Shown here: in pieces, positions 1-11,559 of the stretch
Position numbering within the stretch: position 1 is the first letter of the stretch
Layout: each line of letters opens with the position of its first letter
Assembly: GCA_950022655.1 (NCBI GenBank)
Contig: OX465584.1
Span: forward strand, 66,246,437-66,310,436
Source of the DNA: Alentia gelatinosa
Lineage: Eukaryota > Annelida > Polychaeta > Phyllodocida > Polynoidae
DNA length: 64,000 nucleotides
Direction of reading: 5' to 3'
Notes under the pieces: generated by a model
The model's database searches: none
What the model saw: only the letters and a program-made list of their open reading frames with translations
What the model was told of the DNA's origin: nothing
Program-made: the position numbers and the translations under genes

Positions 1-267
1 ACAGGGGGAGCAGCGATATCTGCCCGCATTTGTCTTTAATCGTCAGTAGTGAGAAATCTAACAGAAATCATTGGTCAATTCTTTCTTTTATATTTATCAA
101 TTCCGATTCCCATATTCGAAAACAATGATCAACAAGTGTTTGTTTGTTTGGGTAGTTTAACTTCTAATTTGCTCCATTAGACTTACTTTTGGTTTGATCG
201 AATCTATGAGATGAATTCAGGTAGAAATCTCACCCCTACACATTTACTGAGGTGAGAATTCTTTTAC

Positions 268-712
268 TTCCCACACCACATGGTATGAGAAGGATTGGCC
301 TTATATAGCAGTAAATCTACAACTGCTGGGGACGGTGGAGAAAAGTGGCTGTACACCACACCACACAGACATGGTATGAGAAGGACTGGCCTTTGATATA
401 GCAGTAAATCTGCCACTGCTGGGGGTGAAGGAGAAAGGTGGCTGCACACACCACATAGACATGATATGAGAAGGACTGGCGTTTGATAAAGCAGTAAGTC
501 TACCACTGCTGGGAATAAAGGAGAAAGGTGGCACACACCACATAGACATGATATGAGAAGGACTGGCCTTTAATATAACAGTAAGTCTACCACTGCTGGG
601 AATGAAGGAGAAAGGTGGCTGTACGCCACACCACATAGACACGGTATGAGAAGGACTGGCCTTTGATATAGCAGTAGGTCTACCACTGCTGGGGTTGATG
701 GAGAACCGTGGT
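268..712 (-). repeat. Tandem repeat, about 90-bp unit, nearly 5 copies
   Basis: The word GRTATGAGAAGGAYTGGC recurs at 282, 373, 463, 550 and 643, giving spacings of 91, 90, 87 and 93 bp. Units differ by point changes and small indels. The array directly follows the tRNA-like head at 710-800 when read on the minus strand, so it is probably the expanded body of one SINE. The open frames here are by-products of the repeat. Confidence 0.85.
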
Positions 713-800
713 TGCAGTGAGACTCGAACCCACAATGTCATAGAATCCTGGGGTTAAAAATCTAACCACTGAGCTCCCTGCCCACCCCCGGGGCAAGTGT
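710..800 (-). repeat. tRNA-derived SINE head
   Basis: On the minus strand an A-box-like AGCTCAGTGGTTAGA (775-761) is followed by a B-box-like GGTTCGAGTCTCAC (730-717). Order and spacing match an internal RNA polymerase III promoter. No clean cloverleaf was folded by eye and the sequence continues into tandem repeats, so this is read as a SINE head and not a functional tRNA gene. Confidence 0.7.
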
Positions 801-859
801 AGATGCTGCCCGTTTCCAATGAGCGACCAAAACAGAACGGATTCATTGAAGAAGCTTAA

Positions 860-1371
860 AGGCATATCCTACAATTCAAGATGGCGCCATCTGGTAATTT
901 TTAAATAATGTCAATTATTAGTCAAAACTAGTTTCTTCTGATTTATTCTAATTCTACTTGGGTAAATTCAACATTTTGTTTAGTTTATCCAGGTAAAATA
1001 GGCCAATTTGCATTTGGTTGATTTACATAGTAAATCTACTGAAAAATGTGATTTTCTTCAATTCTTTCAAAAACAAGGACGGTCACCTATGATTTTTAAA
1101 ACATAAATAAGTAGTACTATGTATGTACTATATTCTGTGAAAATTTGAGGAAAATGACATGGGTTTTTACTATTTGAAAAAAGCACTTTTAGAATTTCTA
1201 TATATTCTTATATAAACTTATCATCATATTGATCTATAAATCAAAAACTAGTACGGTGAGCCCCGATTTTTAAGTTAGATATGTGTTCCACAACACTTAA
1301 AGATTGTCATATTCAATTTCCAGAAAATTGACATGGGTTTTAATTTTCAAGCCAAATTGTCCGAAATGCCT
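860..1371. mobile_element. TTAA-flanked MITE, family 1, copy 1
   Basis: The ends are AGGCATATCCTACAATT and the imperfect complement of AGGCATTTCGGACAATTT. TTAA lies immediately outside both ends (856-859 and 1372-1375). Near-relatives lie at 8282-8801 and 32074-32774, with the same TTAA flanks. There is no coding capacity. TTAA duplication is the signature of piggyBac-type insertion, so this is probably a non-autonomous derivative; the transposase is not in the window. Confidence 0.85.
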
Positions 1372-1375
1372 TTAA

Positions 1376-1690
1376 CATCTTTTTGGTGGCGGCCTGCTAT
1401 TGGTCTATTGTAACAAATAATCAGTGAGGGTACAGTGAATGCCATGTTTCATCTGGGTTTGATGAACATTTGAGGCTAAAAACTTGAGCCTCATCGATAA
1501 AATCAGAGCATTTTGATTTTATCAGTCGTTAACCAAGTCAGTCAATGGTGGCCTTATCCCATAGTCTTCGCCAAAATAATAAGTTACTACTTCAATATGC
1601 GGTTGCGTTTCCATTTATCAATCTGGCAGCGATATTTCAATATATCGGTGAGGATTTTTTGGTCAATGGGAAAGGAGTTTTAGTTGTAAG
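1376..1690. other. No recognisable feature
   Basis: AT-rich sequence between two repeats. I see no splice-bounded coding frame, tRNA or repeat ends. Confidence 0.5.
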
Positions 1691-2028
1691 GGAGGGGGGG
1701 GGGGGTTGTCTATCGAGATCCCGACGAGCGCCGATATTGACCTTACGATACAAAATCCATATCGTAGCAAAATCGTAGCGCATATCGGGGCAGTTGATCA
1801 GGTTTCTACGATAACGCACCGACGCGCACCGACGCGCTGTGATAAAAAACCCGTATCGTAGAGGGTCTACGACAATCGATCATGTATGCAATGCACCCTC
1901 CCAACACGTTACGACGCGCACCGACGCGAACCGACGCGCACCGATACGCTACGATACGCTACGATATGGTCAGTTTGTATCGGTGCGCGTCGGCGTGTAT
2001 CGGCGTTGGTGGGTGCCCGGTCTAAAGC
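1691..2028. repeat. Word-rich repeat built of CGACGCG and TACGATA motifs
   Basis: Words such as ACCGACGCGCACCGACGCG, CTACGATACGCTACGATA and their complements recur many times in both orientations. CpG is very frequent compared with the flanks. It resembles the interiors of the MITE families further along, but I could not identify clear termini. Confidence 0.6.
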
Positions 2029-2307
2029 ACATGGATCAATTTATAAGAGAGCCCAACGTCTAAAAAGGTAACGGGAAGGTTACATTAAGCTTACAGCAGC
2101 TGCAAAAACTATCATTCATTAGGCCACTCAAAAAAACAACTTGTTTCTCATCACCGTGCGCATCTGCAAAAACGATTTTAGAAGATTTTTTTAATTATTT
2201 TTTTTGTTAAAATAAGATGAACCTCGATAGAAATTATGAAAAGTATGTGTATTTGGTATCAAATTAAAGCTCCTCATGCCAGGGATGCTTTCAATGAATA
2301 AGCAGTA

Positions 2308-2400
2308 TAAATCTGAAAACCCCACGTATGCAGACACCCTGCATAAGCGGACATTTTGGCCTTGAACGGAGGGTGACCGCTTACGCAGGGTTTTACTGTA
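2308..2400. repeat. Short dispersed repeat (family Q)
   Basis: Contains CCCTGCATAAGCGGACA and its approximate complement TGACCGCTTACGCAGGG, so it can fold. Related sequence recurs at 6858-6950 and 7143-7273, each next to a CAGTARAA or TACTGTAT motif. Confidence 0.6.
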
Positions 2401-3263
2401 TGTCTAAAGGCCATTTTATGACACTTTAAAGCCATCTTTGATCCAGCAAATAAAATTTTTTTTTTTAAAAAGCACCCTCATCATATTTTTCATGGCTTGG
2501 TAATGAGAAACAAGTTTGTTTTTTTTAGTTGCCCAATATCTGCGTGCTAGCCGTGTGACATTGGAAAGGTACAGTGGACCAGTGTCTGAGTCTGACCATG
2601 ACTAATCACTACAGGTCAGGAAGGCATATTAGGGACTAAGGTGGGGTCCCGATTCAAAGAGTGTTTCCTTAAAAATTCTTATAGATTGACTCGTGCTGCA
2701 TATCTAATTAGTTTAAGGAAGCAATTGTTTGTAAATAATAACTAAAGGAAAAACAATATCGGAAATTATAATGTAAAAATATTGCATCATTTCCAAGCAA
2801 GCCTTACTTCTCCATTTTCTGCCTACCACAACAATGCTTTTACTTTTCTACTTTTCTATTTTTATAACAAAACAGTCCATTTTGTTAAGGTATCAAAATG
2901 ATCCTCAACGAAATATCTACTTGATTAAAGTGGGCTTTGATTTTGCTTCCATATAGAGTTCTATGGAAGCTTCACTCATATTCTAGAAGTCCAACATTTT
3001 GCCTAACTTTTAGCATGATTTTAGAGAAAATATGGCAAGAATGAAAACAGATAAATCACCTCAATAAATTCAATATATATATATGACAATAAAGCCCATA
3101 ATTTCTGGTTTCATATGATATCCCTTGTAAATCTGTATTTTTTTTACAGCCTAAGTTATGAGAATTTTTGTATTTCACGTCAAAAATAACTAGTTTTCAG
3201 TCCCCAATATGGTTGCACGACCTATAGACAATACACCGAAATTTTAGAGGATCCTATGAAACT
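2401..3263. other. AT-rich stretch with no recognisable feature
   Basis: No open frame of note, no tandem array and no element ends seen. A short (AT)n run lies near 3074-3082. Confidence 0.5.
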
Positions 3264-3267
3264 TTAA

Positions 3268-4610
3268 AGCCGGCCCCCACCTACCACGATGGTCTATGAC
3301 ATACTTCCCGATAGCTACGATTTGAAATGGCCAAATCGTGACCTATCGGGAGGTCCCCGATAGTTTAAAATCGTGGACATGGTTTGAAATCGTAGAGCGT
3401 AGAAATGCCTTTGGAGGACCAAAAACATAAACCATGGTCACCATTGCCTCACGATTCAATCGGTGTACCAATTTAGATCTCAGGCAGAGTTTTAATATTG
3501 AAATATTTTTTTGAATTTTAGAAATATTTAATGAATCTTAATATTATTTTAGAGGTATTTACAACATATTATGATATTATTTTCCCGACACTAAAACAAT
3601 CAAATTGAAGAATATAACTGTGATAGAATCATAATTCTGTTATGAAACTAATTTTTTTAGACACTTAGACTTCCTCAAATAATATCATATTTACAGCGAT
3701 TATACATCTATATGCGCCCTACCTAATTCCAGAATTTCATAATTTTCCGTTAATCATTTCACCCAAAAGAGATATCTTCCCGATAAATCACACAATACCC
3801 TACGACAGGCTACGAAAATTCCAGCATGTTGGATTTAATCAGGACCTCTACGATTGGCGTTTTCTAAGAGGGGACCCCCACTTACCAGGATTCTGGTCCC
3901 GATAGGCCTTACGACTGCCTTCCCGACACCATACCGATTCTATTGTGAGGTAAGCAAAAATCGTGGTAGGTGGAACAGGTTTCTGCGATGCCGTCTGCGA
4001 TACCTCACGATAGGCTGCGATAGGTAATGTCAATCGTAGAGGTCCCGATTAAATCCAACATGTTGGAATTTTCGTAGCCTGTCGTAGGGTACTGTGTGTG
4101 ATTTATCGGGAAAATATCTCTTTTGGGTGAAATACTTGACGGAAATTCTGGAATTAGGTAGGGCGCATATAGATGTATAATCGCTGTAAATATGATATTA
4201 TTTGAGGAAGTCTAAGTGTCTGAAAATAATAGTTTCATAACAGAATTATGATTCTATCACAGTTATATTCTTCAATTTGATTGTTTTAGTGTCTGGAAAA
4301 TAATATCATAATATGTTGTAATTATCTCTAAAAGAATTTTCAGATTCATTAAATATTTCTAAAATTATGATATATTCCAATATTAAAACTCTGCCTGAGA
4401 TCTAAATTGGTACACCGATTGAATCGTGAGGCAATCGTGACCATGGTTTATGTTTTTGGTCCTCCAAAGGCATTTCTATGCTCTACGATTTCAAACCATG
4501 TCCACGATTTTAAACTATCGGGGACCTCCCGATAGGTCACGATTTGGCCATTTCAAATCGTAGCTATCGGGAAGTATGTCGTAGACCATCGTGGTAGGTG
4601 GGGGCCGGCT
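3268..4610. mobile_element. Family A element, near-palindromic, 1.34 kb
   Basis: Arms 3268-3857 and 4031-4610 are long imperfect inverted copies of each other. The termini begin AGCCGGCCCCCACCTACCA and TTAA flanks both ends (3264-3267, 4611-4614). The 3858-4030 centre is not palindromic and resembles an internal piece of the copies at 27.2 and 36.6 kb, including a second GGACCCCCACTTACCA terminus-like word. No coding frame is credible. Probably a TTAA-targeting non-autonomous DNA transposon of foldback shape. Confidence 0.85.
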
Positions 4611-4614
4611 TTAA

Positions 4615-5440
4615 GGGTCAGAGCTCACATTGCATCGCAGTTAAAGACATGGCAAGTTGACTCAGTGCAAGTGGGTTACAGAAAACAATCCATAGACTGA
4701 ATCTAACCCGAACCTTTAAGTTGTTATTCATTTATAATTCCACGCTCATTCATCCATGATGAAGATTCCATTTGTTGTTAGTTTCTAGGTGAGGGGAGGG
4801 AGAACTCACAGTAATGTGTGGTAGGTGAGACGAGTGTTTCATTGCCTGACTCTCATGTAAAGAAGCATGACAACATGATCAATGATAAACCGTAGTCGGA
4901 GTCCGGGCATGGGACTATTATTCTCTTATTCAGTCCTTACCATGGCTGGCTCGGGTCTGCTGTTACTGCCATGTATTTTTCATTGTTGAGCTTTGCGTGG
5001 AAAATGGGAAAAAAAGCATTCAGAGCATGCAATTAGTATCTAAAGCGGGAGACACACCAAGCGAGTATAACACAGCTATTTCCAGAATCAACAATACAAA
5101 TTGAGCATAACAGATTTTGTGGAAACCAACTATTTTAGAATGACTATAGATATTTTCTAATAATACTATCATAGTATCTAAATCAAAAACTAACATCGTT
5201 GGCACTTTTTTTCGAATCTAAAATCCAACATGTGATAAATCATTTCTTCCCGCTGGGATTGGTAGACCTTGATATTTCAGCAGTACCATACAGGGGAGAA
5301 ATGAGAAATGAGAGGACGAATAAGTAATCTGTTATTCTTGTATAGGTTGAACCACACAGTTCAAATAGAAGAACTGGACATTGTCCAGAATTTCAATAAA
5401 CTCTTCTAAATAAAAAAAAGTAAGTGAGGTGACCAGAGTA
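4615..5440. other. No recognisable feature
   Basis: AT-rich sequence. Short open frames lack any recognisable protein features. Confidence 0.5.
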
Positions 5441-5515
5441 AATATGAGCTGTATGGGTACCGCATGAGCTCGCACAGCGAATGCGATAATTTTACCGATA
5501 GTAACAAGGTACGAT

Positions 5516-5968
5516 AAGCCGTCCCAATTAGGTTAACAAGTTCCACTTGTACTATACACCTCTAAATATCTGTAAATATTAAAAAAAAACTCACCAAAAT
5601 AAGACAACTTTGAAGCAAAAATCAAACTCCCTTGGGAGGGCAGAAGTTGTGTTCTGCTACACACCACGTGCGATGTTCATAGCCGCGATTTTGTAAATAA
5701 AATTCAAACAGTTTGAAAATGGCTTTCTTTGATATGAATATTTTCATAATATTATTTATTAATTTCCAGTTTGATTTTTTCTCCAATTTTTTGTTGTTTA
5801 TTATTTATTTACATATTTCTGTCTTAACCAATAAGATTAAGCTTTCAAAGTATGATGGTACGGCGCCATACCGGCATAGTACCATACCGGCACCTTGTTT
5901 CTTTCGCTAAATCTACCGCATTCGCTCTACGGTACGAGACCTGTCCCAATTAGGTTAACTAGTTTCCC
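5516..5968. repeat. Direct repeats bounding a CpG-containing insert
   Basis: The word TCCCAATTAGGTTAAC occurs at about 5521 and 5943 in the same orientation, each just after a GTACGA word. Between them lie words such as GGTACGGCGCCATACCGGCA. The right copy runs into a fragment of family 1 (about 5968-6035). Confidence 0.45.
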
Positions 5969-6040
5969 TTAAATATTCAATTTTTAAGATATTGACATGG
6001 GTGTCAATTTTCACAGGCAAATTGTCTAATTTCTCAGAAC

Positions 6041-6857
6041 TTCTGGCGGATTGAATAATAAAAAATTATACAGATTGTTGTCCTTCAAATGTCTTAATTC
6101 TGAAAACGTTGCATAACAAAGAATTCCACCAAAGAGACAGTTGAGAGACAAAACAAAATTAAAGACAAAAACAGGTTGTGTGATGATTTGTTTTTGTTCT
6201 TCTTTAGTCCTAGAAATCTGTTTGCATAACAAAGTAAATGAAAGTTTTGGGTGAAGTTATCCCGCTTATATAAGCATGAATTCCACGGTAAACGGGAAAC
6301 AGACAGCCAGTCAAAAGCCTCTAGATATATTACATATGTAGAAATTTACTTGTACTTTGAAATTTGTCTGTCCAATAATAGTATTGCCATTCCAAATTTC
6401 ATAGTTGCTGTAATGCTTTGTATGTGCAGATTTACCAAATACACCAAGGGAAATACCAAAACGTGACTAAATTACAAGGGGTCAATGATCTCCTGGGCTG
6501 TGGCTCACCTAAAATCCATTGCAATATTGCTAGTCCTAGACATCTATAGATTGTTTGTTGTCTTCTGTGATGGGACATAGGATTTTTGTTGATGTAAAAT
6601 GTCTTTGAATGAGGGCAATCAGTGATAACACTACAACCTAAATTTTGTACGTAATTTCGTCATGGAGATATTGCCACCTCTACTGCCCCTGCAGTAATAA
6701 ATGCAGTAGATAAATGTCTTCAGAAATGCAAAACTCACATTGTATGAAAATGTCCCAAACACACATTTTCCATGCCATTTTATATTTGTATTGTGATATC
6801 TGGACTTGAATCTGCCTATGTAGTGTACTTTGTTTTTCCCTCATAAGTGAATTCCTG
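6041..6857. other. No recognisable feature
   Basis: AT-rich. No repeats or credible exons seen. Confidence 0.45.
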
Positions 6858-7273
6858 TACAGTAAAATGCTGGGTAAGCCGCCACCTTCCGTTACAGGAG
6901 AAAGTGTCCGCTTATGCGGGGTGACCACTTACATAGGGTGCTCAGGTTTCCTTCAGTTGACTTACAAGTGTTATATATCGATGTGCTAGGTAGATAGAGG
7001 TGATGATGAATCCGAAAACCGTTATCTGATAAGAGTGTACCCTGCTACCCGCACACTCACCAACACCAACACACAAAAAAAAATAGAAAAAAAAATAAAA
7101 TTAATATAGATAATCAAGAATGATGTTCCTACACTGATCAGCGACATTTGATCGGAGGTCTGTCTATGGTGTCCAATTACACAGGGTTTTATGATTTTTC
7201 GTATTAAAAAAAGTGTCCACTTATGCAAGGTGCCCACTTACGAGGGAAGTCCATTCTGCAGGGTTCTACTGTA
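6858..7273. repeat. Two further family Q repeat copies
   Basis: 6858-6950 contains AGTGTCCGCTTATGCGGGGTG, and 7143-7273 contains AGTGTCCACTTATGCAAGGTG and CAGGGTTCTACTGTATA. Both are variants of the sequence at 2308-2400. The region between is AT-rich. Confidence 0.55.
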
Positions 7274-7738
7274 TAAGGGTTGTCTAATGTGTATTCATCG
7301 GAACCAATTGGATGTTGTCAAACCGATGCTATAAATAGAACAACAAACCGCATTATTCCTTTCACCCAGCAGCGCTGACCAATATCAGCCACGCTCTCTT
7401 AAACCTTCATGGACGTATCTCTTTACTCTGTGCCGTACCTCTGAAGGCGGACGGTTTGTAAACCGACTAGTGTAGGCTGTACTGTGATTGGTTCTGACGA
7501 ATACGCACTAGACGGCAGTGGTATATTTGAGTGTAATATTGACCAACCAGACGGGCCCCTCTGATCACGTGACTGAACTCTATACACTGTGGCTACATTA
7601 AGTCTGGAGACAGGGTCTTGCGAGCTAGGCGGGGGATAGTCATAAAACCTTTGTGGCGCCACCTACGCAGGTGGGGTCTGCACTAGGAGGGAGAGTCCCA
7701 GGGGCATAGATCCATCTTGCGGAGTCAACAGGAGACAA

Positions 7739-7780
7739 ACACTTCCGGGTCACGACGGGGTCATGGTGGGGTCATGACCT
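7739..7780 (+). promoter_or_regulatory. Cluster of nuclear-receptor-like half-sites (DR5, DR5, IR0)
   Basis: GGGTCA occurs at 7747-7752, 7758-7763 and 7769-7774, each pair separated by exactly 5 bp. The last is followed at once by the inverted half-site TGACCT at 7775-7780. DR5 spacing of RGKTCA is the classical retinoic-acid-receptor/RXR arrangement. An ETS-like ACTTCCGG lies at 7741-7748 and an E-box in GATCACGTGAC at about 7562-7572. No gene is seen next to it, so function is unproven. Confidence 0.4.
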
Positions 7781-8280
7781 CTGAGAAGGTGCTGTGTAGC
7801 CACAGGTGATGGACTGTAGAATGATTTATAAGGTAGCCGTCACTATCTGCAGGAGATGGATGAAGAATTCTATAGGTGTAAACTCAAATGTATTTATAAG
7901 ACTATCTTTATTTTTTTTAAACTCCCACTTTGTACTTCCATCTTTCAGATCACAACAGACTTTCAAGAAGTAGTCGTGGGCATCAGACTGTACACCTATT
8001 TTCAGACTAACTCTTTCCATATATCTAAATGTAAATTATTAATAATTGGATTGTCCTCATTTATGTAGTTAGAAAATGACTGAATTTATCAGTCACTATA
8101 TATATTCCCTCCCTCTCTAATGTGAACTATTTGGCTGTCATATTTAGAGTGACACATGTTCCCCTCTATTATTGGCCTCACTAGTTGATAATATGCCCAC
8201 ATGGTGGCAGGCCAGTGTTGGCCCTGACTTACAACTTTACCCTGCTCTCCTGTGTCTGAGTTCCCACCCCCTTACTCTTA
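7781..8280. other. No recognisable feature
   Basis: Single-copy-looking sequence between the half-site cluster and a MITE. Nothing else seen. Confidence 0.4.
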
Positions 8281-8281
8281 A

Positions 8282-8801
8282 AGGCATATCTGACAATTTG
8301 GCTTGAAAATTAAAACCCATGTCAATTTCCTGAAAGTTTTATATGATGATCTCCAAGTGTTGTGGGACACATATCTAACTTAAAAATCGGGGGTCACCGT
8401 GCTAGTTTTTGATTTATAGATCAATATGATGATAATTTTATGTAGGAATATATAGAAATTCTAAAAAGTATTTTTTCACATGGTAAAACCCATGTCACTT
8501 CCCTCAAATTTTCACAGAATACAGTAGTTGCATAGAACTACTTATTTATGATTTAAAATTCATAGGTCACAGTCCTTGTTTTTGAATAAATTGAAGAAAA
8601 CCATATTTTTCAATAGATTTCCTATGTAAATCAAACAAATGCAAATTGGCCTATTTTGCCTATTGAGTTTAGATAAACTGGACAAAATGTTATATTTACT
8701 CATGTAGAATTAGAATAAATCACAAGAAACCAGTTTTGACAAATAATTGACATTATTCAAAAATCACTAGGTGGCAACACTGTGAATTGTAGGATATCCC
8801 T
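8282..8801. mobile_element. TTAA-flanked MITE, family 1, copy 2
   Basis: Inverted relative to copy 1. The left end is AGGCATATCTGACAATTTGG and the right end reads GAATTGTAGGATATCCCT. TTAA flanks both sides (8278-8281, 8802-8805). It supplies the uninterrupted version of the site where copy 3 carries a nested hairpin. Confidence 0.85.
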
Positions 8802-8805
8802 TTAA

Positions 8806-9304
8806 GGTTCACACCTGGCAGGTATGGGTATCAGGCTACAGTTGTTGCTGTAGTCAAGTCTACATATCCAAAAACCTGCAGTCATTCTCCCTCCAATTTG
8901 CTTAAACAAATCGACAGGATATTCTTGTTGAGGTAATTCTCCTTTGGTACAACCTTAGACATTCTCAATACTTCTCATATAGACTTTGAAATTCTCATTA
9001 TACATTCTTAGATATATTTTCAAATATACCAAATATGTTTTTGTGTACTCTAGAATATTCTCAATACTTCTTATATCACTGCATAAAACTAACCAGTTTA
9101 TTCCTATATATATACGCCATCGCGGAGGTGCATTTATTGGTTGTAAATCAACATGTTTTCATATATACGTCTATATTTTGTGACAGCGTATGAGGTATAT
9201 ACAAGACTGTTTCCTTTTGAATACGGATGCGTCTTGGCTGTATTCACACCAGACGTATACGAGAGGAAATATCCTCTGTGCGATATACATGCCTGGCGTC
9301 AACT
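8806..9304. other. No recognisable feature
   Basis: AT-rich sequence with runs such as ATTCTCAATACTTCT repeated twice (about 8962 and 9057). No element ends seen. Confidence 0.4.
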
Positions 9305-9394
9305 TGAGTCCAGTCGAGGGTTAGGCGAGGGTTAGGCGTTGGTATGGGGGTATCCCTAAACTCTCAGTGAAACCCTGTTCGGAATCGCGGTAGT

Positions 9395-9432
9395 GGGGGT
9401 TAAGCGGGGGTTAGGCTGGGGATAGGCTGGGG
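9395..9432 (+). other. Putative G-quadruplex sequence
   Basis: Four G-tracts, G5-N6-G5-N7-G4-N7-G4, with loops rich in TTAGGCT. It lies between CCCTGTTC (about 9373) and GAACAGGG (about 9465), which form an inverted pair. Two more GGGTTAGGCG words lie at about 9320-9340. Confidence 0.5.
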
Positions 9433-9681
9433 TAAGATGATTTCTAGAGTCAACTCTAGGATTGAACAGGGCCATTATATACTGGAACTAGACTGACCAC
9501 ACCTAGAAATTGTGTTTTCAAGTTAAATCTATTAGAAAACGGTAAAAAATAACCATGATGCAGGGTTTATTATGTGTAGTTGATCAATTTATACTCCATC
9601 AGTTTTTATAAAGGCTTTAAAAAATAAATTGGTAAGATAAGATTGTTTTTTTCATATAATATAGACTTGGATGGTAAATGG

Positions 9682-10722
9682 TGCTAGCTTCTGACTCCGT
9701 CCTAGGTTCTGACTATGTCCTAGCTTCTAACTCTGTCCTAGCTTCTAACTCTGTCCTAGCTTCTGACTCTGTCCTAGCTTCTAACTCTGTCCTAACTTCT
9801 AACTATGTCCTAGCTTCTAACTCTGTCCTAACTTCTAACTATGTCCTAGCTTCTAACTCTGGCCTAGCTTCTAACTCTGTCCTAGCTTCTGACTCTGTCC
9901 TAGCTTCTAACTCTGTCCTAACTTCTAACTATGTCCTAGCTTCTAACTCTGTCCTAGCTTCTGACTCTGTCCTAGCTTCTAACTCTGTCCTAGCTTCTGA
10001 CTCTGTCCTAGCTTCTAACTCTATCCTAACTTCTAACTCTGTCCTAGCTTCTGACTCTGTCCTAGCTTCTACCTCTGGCCTAGCTTCTAACTGTCCTAGC
10101 TTCTGATTCTGTCCTAGCTTCTAACTCTGTCCTGGCTTCTAACTTTTTCCTAGCTTCTAACTATGACCTAACTTCTGACTCTGTCCTAGCTTCTAACTCT
10201 GTCCTAGCTTCTAACTATCCTAGCGTCTAACTCTGTCCTAACTTCTAATTTTGTCCTAGCTTCTAACTCTGTCCTAACTTCTAACTCTGTCCTAACTTCT
10301 AACTCTGTCCTAACTTCTGACTCTGTCCTAACTTCTAACTCTGTCCTAGCTTCTAACTTTGTCCTAGCTTCTAACTCTGTCCTAGCTTCTAACTTTGTCC
10401 TAGCTTTTGACTCTGTCCTCGCTTCTAACACTGTGCTAGCTTCTAACTTTGTCCTAGCTTTTGACTCTGTCCTAACTTCTGACTCTGTCCTAGCTTCTTA
10501 CTCTGTCCTAACTTCTAACTTTGTCCTAGCTTTTGACTCTGTCCTAGCTTCTAACTTTGTCCTAGCTTTTGACTCTGTCCTAACTTCTGACTCTGTCCTA
10601 GCGTCTAACTCTGTCCTAGCTTCTAACCGTCCTAGCTTCTAACTCTGTCCTCACTTCTGATTCTGTCCTAGCTTCTAACTCTGTCCTCACTTCTGAGCCT
10701 GCCTCGGTTTTTGACTTGGTCC
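9682..10722. repeat. 18-bp minisatellite, about 1 kb
   Basis: The unit is close to CTAGCTTCTAACTCTGTC, repeated over 50 times with variants (AACTTCTAA, TTTTGACTC, GACTATGTC). Because the unit is 18 bp, several frames stay open for long runs: the plus strand reads as VLASNS-type and the minus strand as EARTEL-type hexapeptides. Frames are broken where units are short. I treat it as a minisatellite and not a gene. Confidence 0.9.
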
Positions 10723-11555
10723 CAACAAGTCATGGTGAAAGAAACAAGTAACCAACATCAGAGTAACTTCATATTTGTGACTTAGTGAGCCAGTGTAAAC
10801 AATACCCATCATGCAACAGTGGTAGACCACACTAATACTCCACTCCAGTGTATAATCTGTACGTCCGCCGAGGGGCGCCACCGTCTGAGAAAAGCCCTTA
10901 TTGTTGGTCTCCGCGTCTGGGCCCTCCTTCTAATATAAGCCCATTTCCTCTGTGTGGTACCTCGCCTGGTCACCAGGGGTCTCTGGTGAGTGATTGCTAA
11001 TTACAGGCCAGGAAATGAAGGTGGAGGGGCGCGGATCTAATCCGCTGACCTAACAGTGTCACGGGTATCTATCGCCGGTCCGCGGCGGTCGTCTTGTAGC
11101 AGACGGAGCAGGCCAGGCTCAGTGTGGACATGTTCATCATTCCCCGCCGTATCAGCAACAATTTTTTTTTTTTTTATTGTACTGTAAAAAGGTACATACA
11201 ATGGTCTCTGCATAGCAGTTATTCTGAGCATTGAACACAAACAATTATATCTGTTCCTTCGGTAACAATGTACACCTTGTAATGTATATACAATTTGATA
11301 TGGGTTAATGATAATGAGATTAATGAGAGAGGGACTCGTGCTGTGAACAACAACAAGGTTAGATTAAGGCAAACCCAACATGGTTGTGTCTAGTCAAACT
11401 TTTCATACAGCTTTGCCTTTATGTGTTGTTTATATGTATTGAGGCTTCCATTTTGTATTTCTACCGGCATATTTTATTCCATCCAGCCATCCCTATGTAT
11501 ATGTCTACTCTACTCTAATATGCATCTATAAACGTCATTATTTCATCAGTTAGAC
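10723..11555. other. Unique-looking sequence with a poly(T) run
   Basis: No coding frame was recognised. A T-run at about 11161-11176 could be the poly(A) tail of a minus-strand retrocopy, but I see no recognisable body. Confidence 0.4.
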
Positions 11556-11559
11556 TGGG

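Noticed and set aside
301..741. 146-codon minus-strand frame rich in Ser, Pro and Thr
   Set aside because: It is the translation of the 90-bp tandem repeat and reads into the tRNA-like head. No protein feature beyond the repeat.
710..800. Functional tRNA gene
   Set aside because: A- and B-boxes are present but no clean acceptor stem is seen, and the sequence continues into a SINE-like tandem tail.
9678..10106. 142-codon VLASNS-type repeat protein
   Set aside because: Produced by an 18-bp minisatellite; equally long frames exist on the opposite strand and short units break the frame.
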